A stretch of 64,000 bases of DNA, from positions 69,702-133,701 of the forward strand of contig DAISIR010000007.1 of the NCBI GenBank assembly GCA_036821905.1, read 5' to 3'. The notes under the pieces were generated by a model. It did no database searches, had not been told where the DNA came from, and was given only the letters and a program-made list of their open reading frames with translations. Position 1 is the stretch's first letter; each line of letters begins with the position of its first letter. The DNA comes from Brooklawnia sp937867175 (GTDB lineage: Bacteria; Actinomycetota; Actinomycetes; Propionibacteriales; Propionibacteriaceae). The position numbers and the translations under genes are program-made. Of this stretch, positions 26,601-34,447 are shown piece by piece.

Positions 26601-27396
26601 TGGCCGACTCGCGTCCCTGGAAGTAGACGTCGGGGTTCTGCGCGGTGCCGCGGATGAACGGGTGCGCGGGGCTGAGCGCCCGCTCGCGGTGCTGCAAGAC
26701 CAGCCGCTCGGGTACCATGGCGCGCAACTGGGCGTCTTCCAGCATGTCGCAGGTGTTCAACTCGTGGCTGGTGCGGAAGCCGTCGAAGAAGTGCATGAAC
26801 GGAACGCGGGAGTGCATGGTGGCGGCCTGGGCGATCAGGGCGTTGTCGTGGCACTCCTGCACCGAGTTGGACGCCAGCATCGCCCAACCGGTTTGGCGAG
26901 TGGCCATCACGTCCTGGTGGTCGCCGAAAATCGACAGGCCCTGCGCGGCCAGCGACCGAGCCGCCACGTGCATGACGGTGCTGGTCAGCTCACCGGCGAT
27001 CTTGTACATGTTGGGGATCATCAGCAGCAGGCCCTGGGACGCGGTGAACGTCGTCGACAGGGCACCTGCCTGCAACGCGCCGTGCAGCGCGCCAGCCGCG
27101 CCACCCTCGGATTGCATCTCGATGACCGTCGGCACCTGCCCCCAGATATTGGGACGATCGACCGCCGCCCACTCGTCGGCGAGCTCTGCCATCGGTGAGC
27201 TCGGGGTGATCGGGTAGATCGAACACAGCTCGTTGACACGGAACGCGACGTCGGCGGCAGCGGTGTTCCCGTCGATGATGGAGCGTTCGCTCGGCTTGGC
27301 AGCGGGTTGGTCGCGGTCGAGGTTGGCCACCGGGTCTTCGGCACCCAGCATGTTCGGGTGGGGTGCCGGAATCTTCGCATCAGCAGTGGTAGTCAT
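23683..27396 (-). CDS. nifJ: Pyruvate:ferredoxin (flavodoxin) oxidoreductase, single-chain
   Basis: 1237 aa, the fused homodimeric PFOR. It oxidises pyruvate to acetyl-CoA and CO2 and reduces ferredoxin or flavodoxin, cytosolically. Domains in order: pyrimidine-binding domain (NELCSIYPITPSSPMAELAD), domain II, gamma domain (GMGSDGTVGANKNTIKILG), two 4Fe-4S clusters in CIQCGNCSFVCP (about 736-747) and CTGCGLCVEACP (about 790-801), and the TPP domain with GDGWAYDIG and TEVYSNTGGQSSKSTP (about 1020-1050). A further proximal-cluster CSGCGETPY is present. The start at 27396 overlaps the upstream stop and has GGAG nearby. It is the middle gene of a three-gene coupled operon. Confidence 0.96.
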   Translation of the reverse strand: MTTTADAKIPAPHPNMLGAEDPVANLDRDQPAAKPSERSIIDGNTAAADVAFRVNELCSIYPITPSSPMAELADEWAAVDRPNIWGQVPTVIEMQSEGGAAGALHGALQAGALSTTFTASQGLLLMIPNMYKIAGELTSTVMHVAARSLAAQGLSIFGDHQDVMATRQTGWAMLASNSVQECHDNALIAQAATMHSRVPFMHFFDGFRTSHELNTCDMLEDAQLRAMVPERLVLQHRERALSPAHPFIRGTAQNPDVYFQGRESANPFYLAVPGIVQEQMDKFAALTGRQYHLVEYIGDPQAERLVVVMGSGAEVVEQALQHLRTKGEKVGMLVIRLYRPFPTDAVLAAIPASVTKIAVLDRTKEPGSGGEPLFLDVTAALAEAVSLGERAILPRVIGGRYGLSSKDFTPAMAEAVFTELAKDAPRPRFTVGIKDDVTLLSLDYDPTIDLEDPLTKRAVFYGMGSDGTVGANKNTIKILGSDADTYAQGYFVYDSKKSGSRTTSHLRFGPDPIKAPYLVNKAGFIGCHHWSILERIDVLEFARPAIFSPDGERVDGTTLLLNAPFPADEIWDRLPAPMQQRIIDLGIDVYAINANEVARLAGLGGRTNTVLQTCYFAISGVLPRDLAIDKIKESITKTYARKSMEIVRKNHVAVDSAVAQLHKIEVPDHITSHHGYLAAVPQDAPDFVREVTAAMLVDRGDDLPVSKLPVDGSYPSGTTQYEKRNISDIIAVWDPETCIQCGNCSFVCPHAVIRAKYYEPQHLADAPSSFESAPLDAAGLPHTRYTLQIYAEDCTGCGLCVEACPVSPIGQPQRKAINLAPVLDRTKQRANVKFFETLPRPRRSRVNFGSVRGVQFLTPLFEFSGACSGCGETPYLKLLTQLFGDRLQVANATGCSSIYGGNLPTTPWAKNDEGRGPAWSNSLFEDNAEFGLGMRLAADLHTELARRRLAELRGEIADDELVDGLLYGPQETMHELRIQYRHIQRLHERLDELAGPLVDDLRSVADHLLRRSVWIIGGDGWAYDIGSAGLDHVLASGRNVNILVMDTEVYSNTGGQSSKSTPLGAVAKFATAGKTTNKKDLAMQAVAYGHVYVARVAMGADPQQTLKAFREAEAYDGPSLIIAYSHCISHGIDMRKGLEQQYKAVASGHWPLIRFNPVLRNEGRNPFLLDSPRPRISLNDYRKNELRFKMLMQSDPDEARRLLDLGQEHVLRRYQEYEMMAGRPAEMFSPDARKETR

Positions 27397-29024
27397 CACT
27401 TCTCCGCAATCATCTCGATGGCGTGCACGGGGCACTGGTCGTAACAGGTGGCGCATCCGGTGCACTTGGCGTAGTCGAAGCGGTAGCGATGGCCCTTGCC
27501 GAGCTTGATGATGGCGTCCTCGGGGCAGGCGCCATAGCAGCCGTCGCATTCGAAGCAGTTGCCGCAGCTCAGGCAGCGCCGGGCCTCGAACTCGGCCTCT
27601 TCGCTGGTCAGGCCTTTGACGACCTCGTCGAAGTCTTGGACGCGTTCACTGGCTGACAGTTCCGACTGGATGGAGCGGGGATGGTCACCGAAGTACCACA
27701 GGTTCAGATCGTCGAAGCCCACGATCGGGTGCTTGATCTTCGGCGACTCCTGCCGGCGGTTCAGCCAGGCATCGATCTTTTTGGCGGCCTTCTTGCCGTG
27801 CCCGACGCCGATCGTCACCGTGCGCTCCGACGGCACCGCGTCGCCGCCGGCGAAGATGCCGGGCACGTCGGTCATCAAGCTGGCCGGGTCGACCTGCACG
27901 ACATCGTCGGTGAACCGCAGCCCGGGGATGTTGCGCAGGAAGCCGGTGTCGGCCATCTGGCCGACGGCCATGATCACGGTGTCGGCAGGCAGCTTCTCGA
28001 ACTTGCCGGTGCCGCGCGGCTTGCCCCACTCGTCGAGTTCCATGACCTCGACCTCGATCTCTTCGGAGACCTCGCTGATGGTGCGCAGCCAGTGGACCTT
28101 CACGCCCTCCTGCTCGGCGTCGGCGAGTTCTTCGGCGTGGGCTGGCATCTGTTCCTGGGTGCGACGGTAGATGATGACGGCCTCCTCGGCCCCCATCCGG
28201 ATCGCCGACCGCGCGGCGTCCATGGCGGTGTTGCCGCCGCCGTAGACGGCCACCCGGCGACCGATCTTCGGCTTCTCGCCGGACGCGACGTCGCGCAGGA
28301 AGTCGACCGCGTCGACCATCTTGCCGGCGTCCATGCTGGGGATCTCGACCCGCTTCGACAGGTGCGCGCCGATCGCGATGAAGACGGCGTCGAACCGGCC
28401 GGCACGCTGCTCTTCGAGCAGATCGTGCACCGGGTGGTTGAGCACGATCTTGACACCGAGGTCTGAGATGCGTTTGATCTCGGCGTCCACCACGTCGCGG
28501 GGCAGCCGGTACTCCGGGATGCCGTAGCGCATCATGCCGCCGGGCAACTCGCCGGCATCGTGGATCTCGACCTCATGGCCGACGCGGGCCAGGTGGTAGG
28601 CGGCCGACAGGCCCGACGGCCCGGCGCCGATGACCAGCACCCGGTAGCCGGTGTTGTTGCGTGGGGGATTGAAGCGCCAGCCGTTCTCGATGGCGAGGTC
28701 GCCCAGGTAACGCTCGACCGAGTGGATCGAGACGGCGCCGTCCAGTTCGACGCGGTTGCAGGCGGTCTCGCAGGGGTGGTAGCAGACGCGACCATGGATC
28801 GCCGGGAACGGGTTGTCGCGAACCAGCTGACGCCATGCGGCTTCGGCCTGGTTCTCTTTGATCAGGCGCAGCCATTCCTGGATGTTCTCACCGGCGGGGC
28901 AGGCGTTGTTGCACGGCGGGAGCAGGTCGACGTAGATCGGCATCCGGGTCCGAACCGGTCCAACCCGGCCGGCGCCCTCCGCCAAGTCGGGCAGTTGGGT
29001 GATGTCAGGACGTCCATCAAACAT
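27396..29024 (-). CDS. GltD-like NAD(P)H:acceptor oxidoreductase with C-terminal ferredoxin domain
   Basis: 542 aa. The N-terminal Fe-S region has PPCNNACPAGENIQEWL and CYHPCETACNR, as in the glutamate synthase small subunit and related FAD proteins. FAD- and NAD(P)-binding Rossmann motifs follow (VLVIGAGPSGLSAAYHLAR; VAVYGGGNTAMDAAR, with GIFAGGDAV completing the FAD site). The C-terminus adds a ferredoxin-like domain with CLSCGNCFECDGCYGACP and CTGCATCYDQCP. It is first in the PFOR operon, so it probably exchanges electrons between NAD(P)H and reduced ferredoxin. No glutamate synthase large subunit is nearby, so a gltD role is unlikely. Confidence 0.85.
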   Translation of the reverse strand: MFDGRPDITQLPDLAEGAGRVGPVRTRMPIYVDLLPPCNNACPAGENIQEWLRLIKENQAEAAWRQLVRDNPFPAIHGRVCYHPCETACNRVELDGAVSIHSVERYLGDLAIENGWRFNPPRNNTGYRVLVIGAGPSGLSAAYHLARVGHEVEIHDAGELPGGMMRYGIPEYRLPRDVVDAEIKRISDLGVKIVLNHPVHDLLEEQRAGRFDAVFIAIGAHLSKRVEIPSMDAGKMVDAVDFLRDVASGEKPKIGRRVAVYGGGNTAMDAARSAIRMGAEEAVIIYRRTQEQMPAHAEELADAEQEGVKVHWLRTISEVSEEIEVEVMELDEWGKPRGTGKFEKLPADTVIMAVGQMADTGFLRNIPGLRFTDDVVQVDPASLMTDVPGIFAGGDAVPSERTVTIGVGHGKKAAKKIDAWLNRRQESPKIKHPIVGFDDLNLWYFGDHPRSIQSELSASERVQDFDEVVKGLTSEEAEFEARRCLSCGNCFECDGCYGACPEDAIIKLGKGHRYRFDYAKCTGCATCYDQCPVHAIEMIAEK

Positions 29025-29102
29025 GGGAAAGCCGTTTCCTAACTGGCTGGCCGACAGGCCCGACGTCCGATTCCGAGCGTGCGCCTGGTTGGCAACCTCA
29101 TT

Positions 29103-29142
29103 GTGACCGTGTACCTCTGCGAGGCGACTCTTGCACGGTCAC
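29103..29142. promoter_or_regulatory. Inverted repeat upstream of the PFOR operon
   Basis: GTGACCGTG (29103-29111) and CACGGTCAC (29134-29142) form a perfect 9-bp inverted repeat with a 22-bp spacer, 79 bp before the first PFOR-operon gene. Centre-to-centre spacing of about 31 bp (three helical turns) would suit two half-sites on one DNA face, or a leader hairpin. Confidence 0.4.
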
Positions 29143-29157
29143 TCTACTGCGCTGCGA

Positions 29158-29475
29158 TCACGCGTTCGGTGCTGCCCCTCGATTCAGGGCGGCCTCGAGG
29201 CGCTCAATCTTCCCGCTGAGTTCGCCACTGTAGCCGGGGCGGATGTCGGCCTTGAGGACGAGCGAGACTCGTGGCCCGAAACGACCCACCACTTCACAGG
29301 CCTGTTTGACCACAGCCAGGCACTCGTCCCAGCTGCCCTCGATGGTGGTGAACATTGAGTCGGTCTGGTTGGGTAGGCCGGAATCGCGGACGACCTGCAC
29401 GGCAGCGGCGACGGCATCGTGCACCGAGCCCTGTTCGGCCGAGGTGGAGGGAGCGACGGAGAAGGCGACGAGCAT
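29158..29475 (-). CDS. MTH1187-family thiamine-binding protein
   Basis: 105 aa. The family N-terminus is MLVAFSVAPSTSAEQGSVHDAV. The stretch YPTRPTQ-like position here reads SGLPNQTDSMFTTIEGSWDECL, and RVSLVLKADIRPGYSGELSGKIERLE is the conserved C-terminal part. These ferredoxin-like tetramers bind thiamine or related pyrimidines; they are thought to act in thiamine or TPP handling, though physiological function is not settled. It lies upstream of the TPP-dependent PFOR operon on the same strand, an attractive but unproven link. Confidence 0.85.
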   Translation of the reverse strand: MLVAFSVAPSTSAEQGSVHDAVAAAVQVVRDSGLPNQTDSMFTTIEGSWDECLAVVKQACEVVGRFGPRVSLVLKADIRPGYSGELSGKIERLEAALNRGAAPNA

Positions 29476-29555
29476 GGCCCAAGACTAATCTGGGTGCGGC
29501 TTGCGCCGCCGCGGGCAGGTGGCACAGGGCGTGACAATGGTGCAAGGAGGTGGCG

Positions 29556-30374
29556 ATGCCCGAGGGCCACGTGATCCACCGACTGGCTGTCCGGCTGGAC
29601 GGACAATTCGCCGGACGGCAGGTGGCGGTGTCGAGCCCGCAGGGACGCTTCGCCACAGCCGCCGAACTTCTGGACGGCACCCGGTTGGTGGGTTCCGAGG
29701 CGGTCGGCAAGCACCTGCTGATCGACTTCGAGGACGCCCGCACGGTTTGGGTGCACCTCGGCCTGATTGGACGCTTCAGTTTCGGGCCCGATGCCGCGCC
29801 CACCAAGCCGGCGACCCTGCGGCTGCGGATCTCCGCCGCGGGCCGGGCCGCCGACCTGCGCGGGCCACAGTGGTGCCGGCTGATCGACCCGGTTGAACGC
29901 GCCGAGGTGATCGAGTCGGCCGGGCCCGACCCGCTGCGTCCGGATGCCGACCCCCAGCGGGCTTGGCTCAAGTTACAGGCCACCCGGCGCCCGATCGGCG
30001 TGCTGCTGATGGACCAGGCGGTCTTCGCCGGAGTGGGCAACATCTTCCGGGCCGAGGTGCTCTTCCGGCACGGCATCGACCCGGCGCTGCCCGCCAACCA
30101 GCTGCCGCGGGCGGCCTTCGAGGCGGTCTGGGTCGACCTGGTGAGGCTGATGAGCTACGCGGTCGCGACGGGACGCATAGACACGGTGCACCCCGAGCAC
30201 ACCCCGACCGCGATGGGACGGTCGGCGCGCGTTGACGCGCACGGTGGCGAGGTCTACGTCTACCGCCGGCGCGGCGAGCCCTGTCTGGTCTGCGGCACCG
30301 AGGTCGCCGGGCAGGCGATGGCAGGACGCAACCTATATTGGTGCCCAACCTGCCAGCCGCCGGCGGCCTGCTGA
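29556..30374 (+). CDS. nei1: Endonuclease VIII-type DNA glycosylase (Nei1-like, Fpg/Nei family)
   Basis: 272 aa. The N-terminus MPEGHVIHRLA supplies catalytic Pro2 and Glu3 of the bifunctional glycosylase/AP lyase. A lysine in EAVGKHLLIDF matches the conserved DNA-contact lysine. The helix-two-turn-helix region holds VFAGVGNIFRAEVLFRHGI. The C-terminal zinc finger has CLVCGTEV and WCPTC. The MPEGH start and SSPQGRFA segment match actinobacterial Nei1 rather than Fpg. ATG at 29556 follows AAGGAGG by 5 nt. It removes oxidised pyrimidines in base excision repair. Confidence 0.92.
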   Translation: MPEGHVIHRLAVRLDGQFAGRQVAVSSPQGRFATAAELLDGTRLVGSEAVGKHLLIDFEDARTVWVHLGLIGRFSFGPDAAPTKPATLRLRISAAGRAADLRGPQWCRLIDPVERAEVIESAGPDPLRPDADPQRAWLKLQATRRPIGVLLMDQAVFAGVGNIFRAEVLFRHGIDPALPANQLPRAAFEAVWVDLVRLMSYAVATGRIDTVHPEHTPTAMGRSARVDAHGGEVYVYRRRGEPCLVCGTEVAGQAMAGRNLYWCPTCQPPAAC

Positions 30375-30425
30375 AACCGTGCACTGGTTGGACGAAAGAG
30401 CCGCGACACGCCGGGGGGCGGCAAA

Positions 30426-31082
30426 TCAGCGGCGGTCCGAGCCGCTGCCAGCCGCGCTGACCAGCAGCAGCTGCCGCATACTCGCCGCGTCCAGCCACCG
30501 CCCGAAGACCGGGCCGTCGGGTTCTAGCAGCTTGGCCTTGTCCAGGCCGACCGGCACCGGGTCGAAGCCGATGTCGTCGACCAATTGGGCGACCAGTTCG
30601 CCGGCGCCGGGGTCGTCGGCGGCCACCGCCACCGCCCGGCGGTTGGCAACCTCGCGGGAACGGGCATCGGCGGCGTAGTCGTTGTAGCCGAGGTGGTTCA
30701 GCGTCTTGACGATCCGCATCTTCGGGTTGCGGGCGGCGATCAGCGCGGTGGTCGAACCGGTCCACCCGTGCAGCTCAGCCACGTCCCCGTCGACGGCGGG
30801 CCAGTTGTTCATCGGGTCGAGCACGACCTTGCCGTCCAGCAGCGAGTAGTCGAGTTGGCCGGACAGGCCGAATGGGATGGCCAGCATGACGATGTCGGCC
30901 CGGGCGACCAGTTCTGGCAGGCTCACCAGCTGGGCTTGGGGGACCATCGTCTCGACGATCATGGTGACCACCTCGGCGGGGGCGACGTCGCACATCAGCA
31001 CCTGCCAGCCGGCATCGCTGGCGGCAAGCCCGAGTGTGGTGCCCAGTTTGCCTGCCCCGACGATTCCCAGAACCCGATCCAT
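30426..31082 (-). CDS. NADPH-dependent F420-reductase-like NAD(P)-binding protein
   Basis: 218 aa. The N-terminus LGIVGAGKLGTTLGLAASDAG is a Rossmann nucleotide-binding fold, and VLDPMNNWPAVDGDV, KTLNHLGYNDYAADAR and VAVAADDPGAGELVAQLV follow the pattern of the F420:NADPH oxidoreductase/ProC-like group. Whether it really uses F420 cannot be read from sequence; several members use other electron partners. It is divergent from an LLM-class flavin oxidoreductase, with a 12-bp palindrome between the two starts. Confidence 0.75.
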   Translation of the reverse strand: MDRVLGIVGAGKLGTTLGLAASDAGWQVLMCDVAPAEVVTMIVETMVPQAQLVSLPELVARADIVMLAIPFGLSGQLDYSLLDGKVVLDPMNNWPAVDGDVAELHGWTGSTTALIAARNPKMRIVKTLNHLGYNDYAADARSREVANRRAVAVAADDPGAGELVAQLVDDIGFDPVPVGLDKAKLLEPDGPVFGRWLDAASMRQLLLVSAAGSGSDRR

Positions 31083-31110
31083 GCCGGCTCAACGCCAGGT
31101 GGGACGCCGG

Positions 31111-31122
31111 CATTCCGGAATG
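31111..31122. promoter_or_regulatory. 12-bp palindrome between divergent oxidoreductase genes
   Basis: CATTCCGGAATG is perfectly palindromic. It lies in the 69-bp gap between the divergent F420-reductase-like and LLM-class genes, so it may be an operator acting on both. The regulator is unknown. Confidence 0.4.
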
Positions 31123-31151
31123 ATCGGGCAGTTCGCCACGTTGTCAAGACC

Positions 31152-32183
31152 ATGGCAGCAGCAATCGAATTCGGCATGGACACCTTCGGCGACCTGACCC
31201 ATGACCTGGCCGGCCAACCCGTCAGCCACGCCCAGGTCGTCCGCGACGTGATCGCCGAGGTCGTACTGGCCGACCAGGCCGGTCTGGACTACGCCGGGCT
31301 CGGCGAACATCACCGTGACGACTTCGCGATCTCGGCCCCCGACATGGTGCTCGCCGCCATCGCCGCCCGCACTGAGCGGATCAGGCTCAACACCGCGGTC
31401 ACCGTGCTCAGTTCGGACGACCCGGTGCGGGTGTACGAGCGGTTCGCCACCTTGGATGCCATCTCGTCGGGCCGGGCCGAGATCACCCTGGGCCGCGGCT
31501 CGTTCATCGAGTCGTTCCCGCTGTTCGGTTACGAACTGACCGACTACGAGGAACTCTTCGAGGAGAAGCTGGAGCTGTTCACCCGCCTGCGCACCAGCCA
31601 GCCGGTGACCTGGCAGGGCAAGCTCACCCAGAACCTCGACCAGGTCAGCCTCTACCCGCCGATCGAGGGCGGCCCGTTGCCGACCTGGATCGCGGTCGGC
31701 GGCAGCCCCGAGTCGGTGATCCGTGCGGCGCGGCACGGCCTGCCGCTGATGCTGGCCATCATCGGCGGCCCCCACACCCGGTTCGCCCCGTTCGTCGACC
31801 TGTACCGCCGGGCGCTGGCCAAGTTCGGCCAGCCAGAACTGCCGGTCGGGTTCCACTCCTACGGCCACATCGCCACCACCGACGAGCAGGCCCGCGAGCA
31901 GTTGTACCAGCCCTGGCTGGCGATGACCGGACGCATCGGCGCCGAACGCGGCTGGCCGCGTCCCAACCGGGAACAGTTCGTCCACGAGATCGAACACGGC
32001 TCGATGCTGGTCGGATCGCCGGAAACAGTTGCCCACAAGCTCGCTGGGGTGATCCGGACGCTCGGGGTGTCCCGGGCCTCGCTGAAGGTCAGCTCGGGCA
32101 CCCTGGCCCACGAACACCTGATGACCTCGATCGAGCTCTACGGCACCCGGGTCGTGCCGCTGGTGCGGGAACTGCTTGGCTGA
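31152..32183 (+). CDS. LLM-class flavin-dependent oxidoreductase (luciferase-like)
   Basis: 343 aa luciferase-like monooxygenase/reductase with a bacterial luciferase TIM barrel. Typical stretches are EFGMDTFGDLTHD, LDYAGLGEHHRDDFAISAPD, LNTAVTVLSSDDPVRVYERFATLD, GRAEITLGRGSF and LPTWIAVGGSPESV. The C-terminal GSPETVAHKLAGVIRTLGVSR is characteristic. Cofactor would be FMN or F420; substrate unknown. ATG at 31152 has no strong ribosome site but gives the usual family start. Confidence 0.85.
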   Translation: MAAAIEFGMDTFGDLTHDLAGQPVSHAQVVRDVIAEVVLADQAGLDYAGLGEHHRDDFAISAPDMVLAAIAARTERIRLNTAVTVLSSDDPVRVYERFATLDAISSGRAEITLGRGSFIESFPLFGYELTDYEELFEEKLELFTRLRTSQPVTWQGKLTQNLDQVSLYPPIEGGPLPTWIAVGGSPESVIRAARHGLPLMLAIIGGPHTRFAPFVDLYRRALAKFGQPELPVGFHSYGHIATTDEQAREQLYQPWLAMTGRIGAERGWPRPNREQFVHEIEHGSMLVGSPETVAHKLAGVIRTLGVSRASLKVSSGTLAHEHLMTSIELYGTRVVPLVRELLG

Positions 32184-32264
32184 ATGGCCTTGCCGGGGCG
32201 ACGCACAGTTGGCGCACAGCTGGGTGCAAGGCCGGGTACAGCCGCTGTGGGGAGATTGGGACCC

Positions 32265-33758
32265 ATGAGATCTCCCCTCGCCAGGGTGCTGGCAGCCGGC
32301 GTATTGGCCGTGGTCCTGTTCTTCTCCGGGTGCTCGACATCCGGTTCGACGGGCGCCGGGGCGACGAGCAGCGGGACGACGGGGTCTGCCGTTGCGAGCG
32401 CTGCGCTGTTCGACGCCACGCGCGTCCACACGATCTCACTGGCCATCGATGAAGCCGTCTTGACCGACGTGCTCACCAGCTACGTGAACTCCGGTGACAA
32501 GAAGTGGGCGAGCGCCGACGTCACCATCGATGGCCAGCAGTTCAGCAACGTCGGCATCAAACTGAAGGGCAATTCCTCGCTGCGCGGGGTGAGTGCCGAC
32601 AGCGATCCGGCGACCCTGCCCTGGCGGATCCGGCTGGACAAGTACGTGGACGGCCAGAACCTCGACGGCTACACCGACATCACCGTTCGCTCGAACTCGA
32701 CCTCGACCTCGCTGAACGAGGCCGTTGCCCTCGACCTGCTCGCCGAGACCGGCCTGGCCAGCCAACAGGCGATGTCGACCCGATTCTCGGTGAACGGCGG
32801 CACCGAAGTACTGCGCCTGACGTTGCAGAACCTCAACGAAGACTGGGTCAAGCAGAACTTCCCCCAGGCCGGGGCCGACTCCATCTTGTACAAAGCCGAA
32901 GCAGAAGGCGACTGGTCTTGGCGTGGAGCCGACGGCGACTACAGCAGCGCCTTCGACATTGAGGTCGGACCCAAGGACTACGCGCCGCTCATCGAACTGC
33001 TCGACCTGCTGAACAACGGCACGCAAGCCGAGATCACCGAGAAGCTGCCCCAGCTGGTGGATCTCGACTCGTTCGCGACCTATCTGGCCTTCGAGGATCT
33101 GGTCAACAACTTCGACGACATCGATGGGCCGGGCAACAACTCGTACCTGTTCTGGGACTCCGCGACCAAGAAGTTCACGATCGTCGCGTGGGATCACAAC
33201 CTTGCCTTCGGGGTCAGCCCCGCGGGCAACGGCGACGGGATGGGCGGGGGAGCAGGCGGCGGTATGCCGAGCGGAGCGCCGAGTGGTATGCCGAGCGGAG
33301 CGCCGAGTGGCATGCCGAGCGGAGCGCCGAGTGGCATGCCGAGCGGCGCCCCCGGTCGTCCGAACGCGGACGGGGCCGATCGGCCGGCGCCGAGCAACTG
33401 GCCTTCGGACGCCGCCGGCGCACCGAACCAGGCTCCTTCGCCAGCCACCCCGCCGGCTGGCGTCCCGGATCGCGGCGGCGAGCAGGGCCAGGGGTTCCCC
33501 GGGGCCGGTGGCGGGGCGATGCCCGCAGGCCAGTCGAATCCGCTGGTCACCGCATTCAACGCCAACACCGACTGGCAGGGCTTGTATGCCGCCGAGCAGA
33601 CCAGGCTGCGTGCCGAACTCGTCACCTCCGGGCTGGCGAGCCAGGTCGTGGACGACCGGGCTGCGGTGCTCACCGAACAGGCCAGTGACCTCGTGCCCAC
33701 CGAGACGATCAACTCGGAGGCCCAGGCGATCCTTGAACAAGCCAAGGCCAACGGCTGA
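32265..33758 (+). CDS. CotH-kinase-domain lipoprotein with repetitive linker
   Basis: 497 aa. The lipobox LFFSGC places the lipidated cysteine at residue 23. The CotH domain (about residues 50-330) shows KLKGNSSLRGV, LPWRIRLDKYVDGQNLDGYT, SLNEAVALDLLAETGLASQQ and IVAWDHNLAFGVSP, matching the spore-coat CotH kinase fold used by many secreted bacterial proteins. A Gly/Pro/Ser-rich linker with four MPSGAPSG-type units follows, then a short helical C-terminus with VTAFNANTDWQGLY. CotH proteins phosphorylate secreted partners, but no partner is visible here. Surface anchored. Confidence 0.82.
   Translation: MRSPLARVLAAGVLAVVLFFSGCSTSGSTGAGATSSGTTGSAVASAALFDATRVHTISLAIDEAVLTDVLTSYVNSGDKKWASADVTIDGQQFSNVGIKLKGNSSLRGVSADSDPATLPWRIRLDKYVDGQNLDGYTDITVRSNSTSTSLNEAVALDLLAETGLASQQAMSTRFSVNGGTEVLRLTLQNLNEDWVKQNFPQAGADSILYKAEAEGDWSWRGADGDYSSAFDIEVGPKDYAPLIELLDLLNNGTQAEITEKLPQLVDLDSFATYLAFEDLVNNFDDIDGPGNNSYLFWDSATKKFTIVAWDHNLAFGVSPAGNGDGMGGGAGGGMPSGAPSGMPSGAPSGMPSGAPSGMPSGAPGRPNADGADRPAPSNWPSDAAGAPNQAPSPATPPAGVPDRGGEQGQGFPGAGGGAMPAGQSNPLVTAFNANTDWQGLYAAEQTRLRAELVTSGLASQVVDDRAAVLTEQASDLVPTETINSEAQAILEQAKANG
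33264..33356 (+). repeat. 24-bp tandem repeat inside the CotH gene
   Basis: Three full 24-bp units start at 33264, 33288 and 33312, followed by a partial fourth at 33336. Each encodes MPSGAPSG. The units are nearly identical at the DNA level, so the region is recent or kept homogeneous and is prone to length change by slippage. Confidence 0.9.
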
Positions 33759-33790
33759 CGTCCCTCGGGTCACCGGGCAGGATTGGTGGG

Positions 33791-34447
33791 ATGAACCGAC
33801 TGCTGAAGGGTGCCCTGGGGACGCTTGGGGTGGTGATGGCTGGGTATTTCGCCGTGGGGGAGGCCAGCCACGCTTGGGCGCACCGGCAAGGTCTGGGCCA
33901 TCCGCCGGCGGTGGCCGGACGCCGTGAGGTGATCCTGCTGCTGGGCTACCCGTCCAAACCCGACGGCAGCCCGCACCCGCTGCAACGCTGGCGGGCTCGG
34001 ATCGCCGCCCGATCGATCAGTGCGCAGGCGGCGTCCAGCCAAATCGTCTGCACCGGGGCGGCGGTGCGGGGCGGACGCTCGGAGGCCGCAGTGCTGGCCG
34101 ATCTGCTGCGCGAGCTGGGTGTGGCGGACGCCCAGCTCGTGCTGGAGGAGCAGGCTCGCACCACTTGGCAGAACGTCGAGTTCGCGATCCCGCTGCTGCG
34201 CCAGGCCGACGTGATCAAGGTGGCCTCGAATTCGCTGCATGCCTGGCGGGCACGGCGGTTCCTGGCTCGTCAGCGTCCTGACCTTGCTGAGCGGGTGGCG
34301 GCGGCCGACGACTACCGCTTCGGCGAGTGCTGGTGGCTCAAGACGCCGCTGGCGGTCTACGAGGCGGTGGGCGCGTGGCGGGAGTGGCGTCACCCACGGC
34401 TGCCGGACGCGTCCCCGCCGCCCGCAGCGGTCAGCGGCTGCCCCTAA
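33791..34447 (+). CDS. YdcF/ElyC-like DUF218 protein
   Basis: 218 aa. A short hydrophobic N-terminal segment (residues 8-24) suggests membrane association. The DUF218 core has REVILLLGYPSKPDGSPHPLQRWRARIAA, SSQIVCTGAAVRGGRSEAAVLADLL and DVIKVASNSLHAWRARRFL, with LEEQARTTWQNVEFAIPLL between. Family members such as SanA and ElyC act at the envelope, including peptidoglycan or undecaprenyl-phosphate roles, but mechanisms are unsettled. It overlaps the 3' end of the convergent cydC by 17 bp. Confidence 0.82.
   Translation: MNRLLKGALGTLGVVMAGYFAVGEASHAWAHRQGLGHPPAVAGRREVILLLGYPSKPDGSPHPLQRWRARIAARSISAQAASSQIVCTGAAVRGGRSEAAVLADLLRELGVADAQLVLEEQARTTWQNVEFAIPLLRQADVIKVASNSLHAWRARRFLARQRPDLAERVAAADDYRFGECWWLKTPLAVYEAVGAWREWRHPRLPDASPPPAAVSGCP

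Noticed and set aside
27396..29024. Glutamate synthase small subunit (gltD)
   Set aside because: FAD core is alike, but an extra C-terminal ferredoxin domain, PFOR coupling and absence of gltB argue against it.
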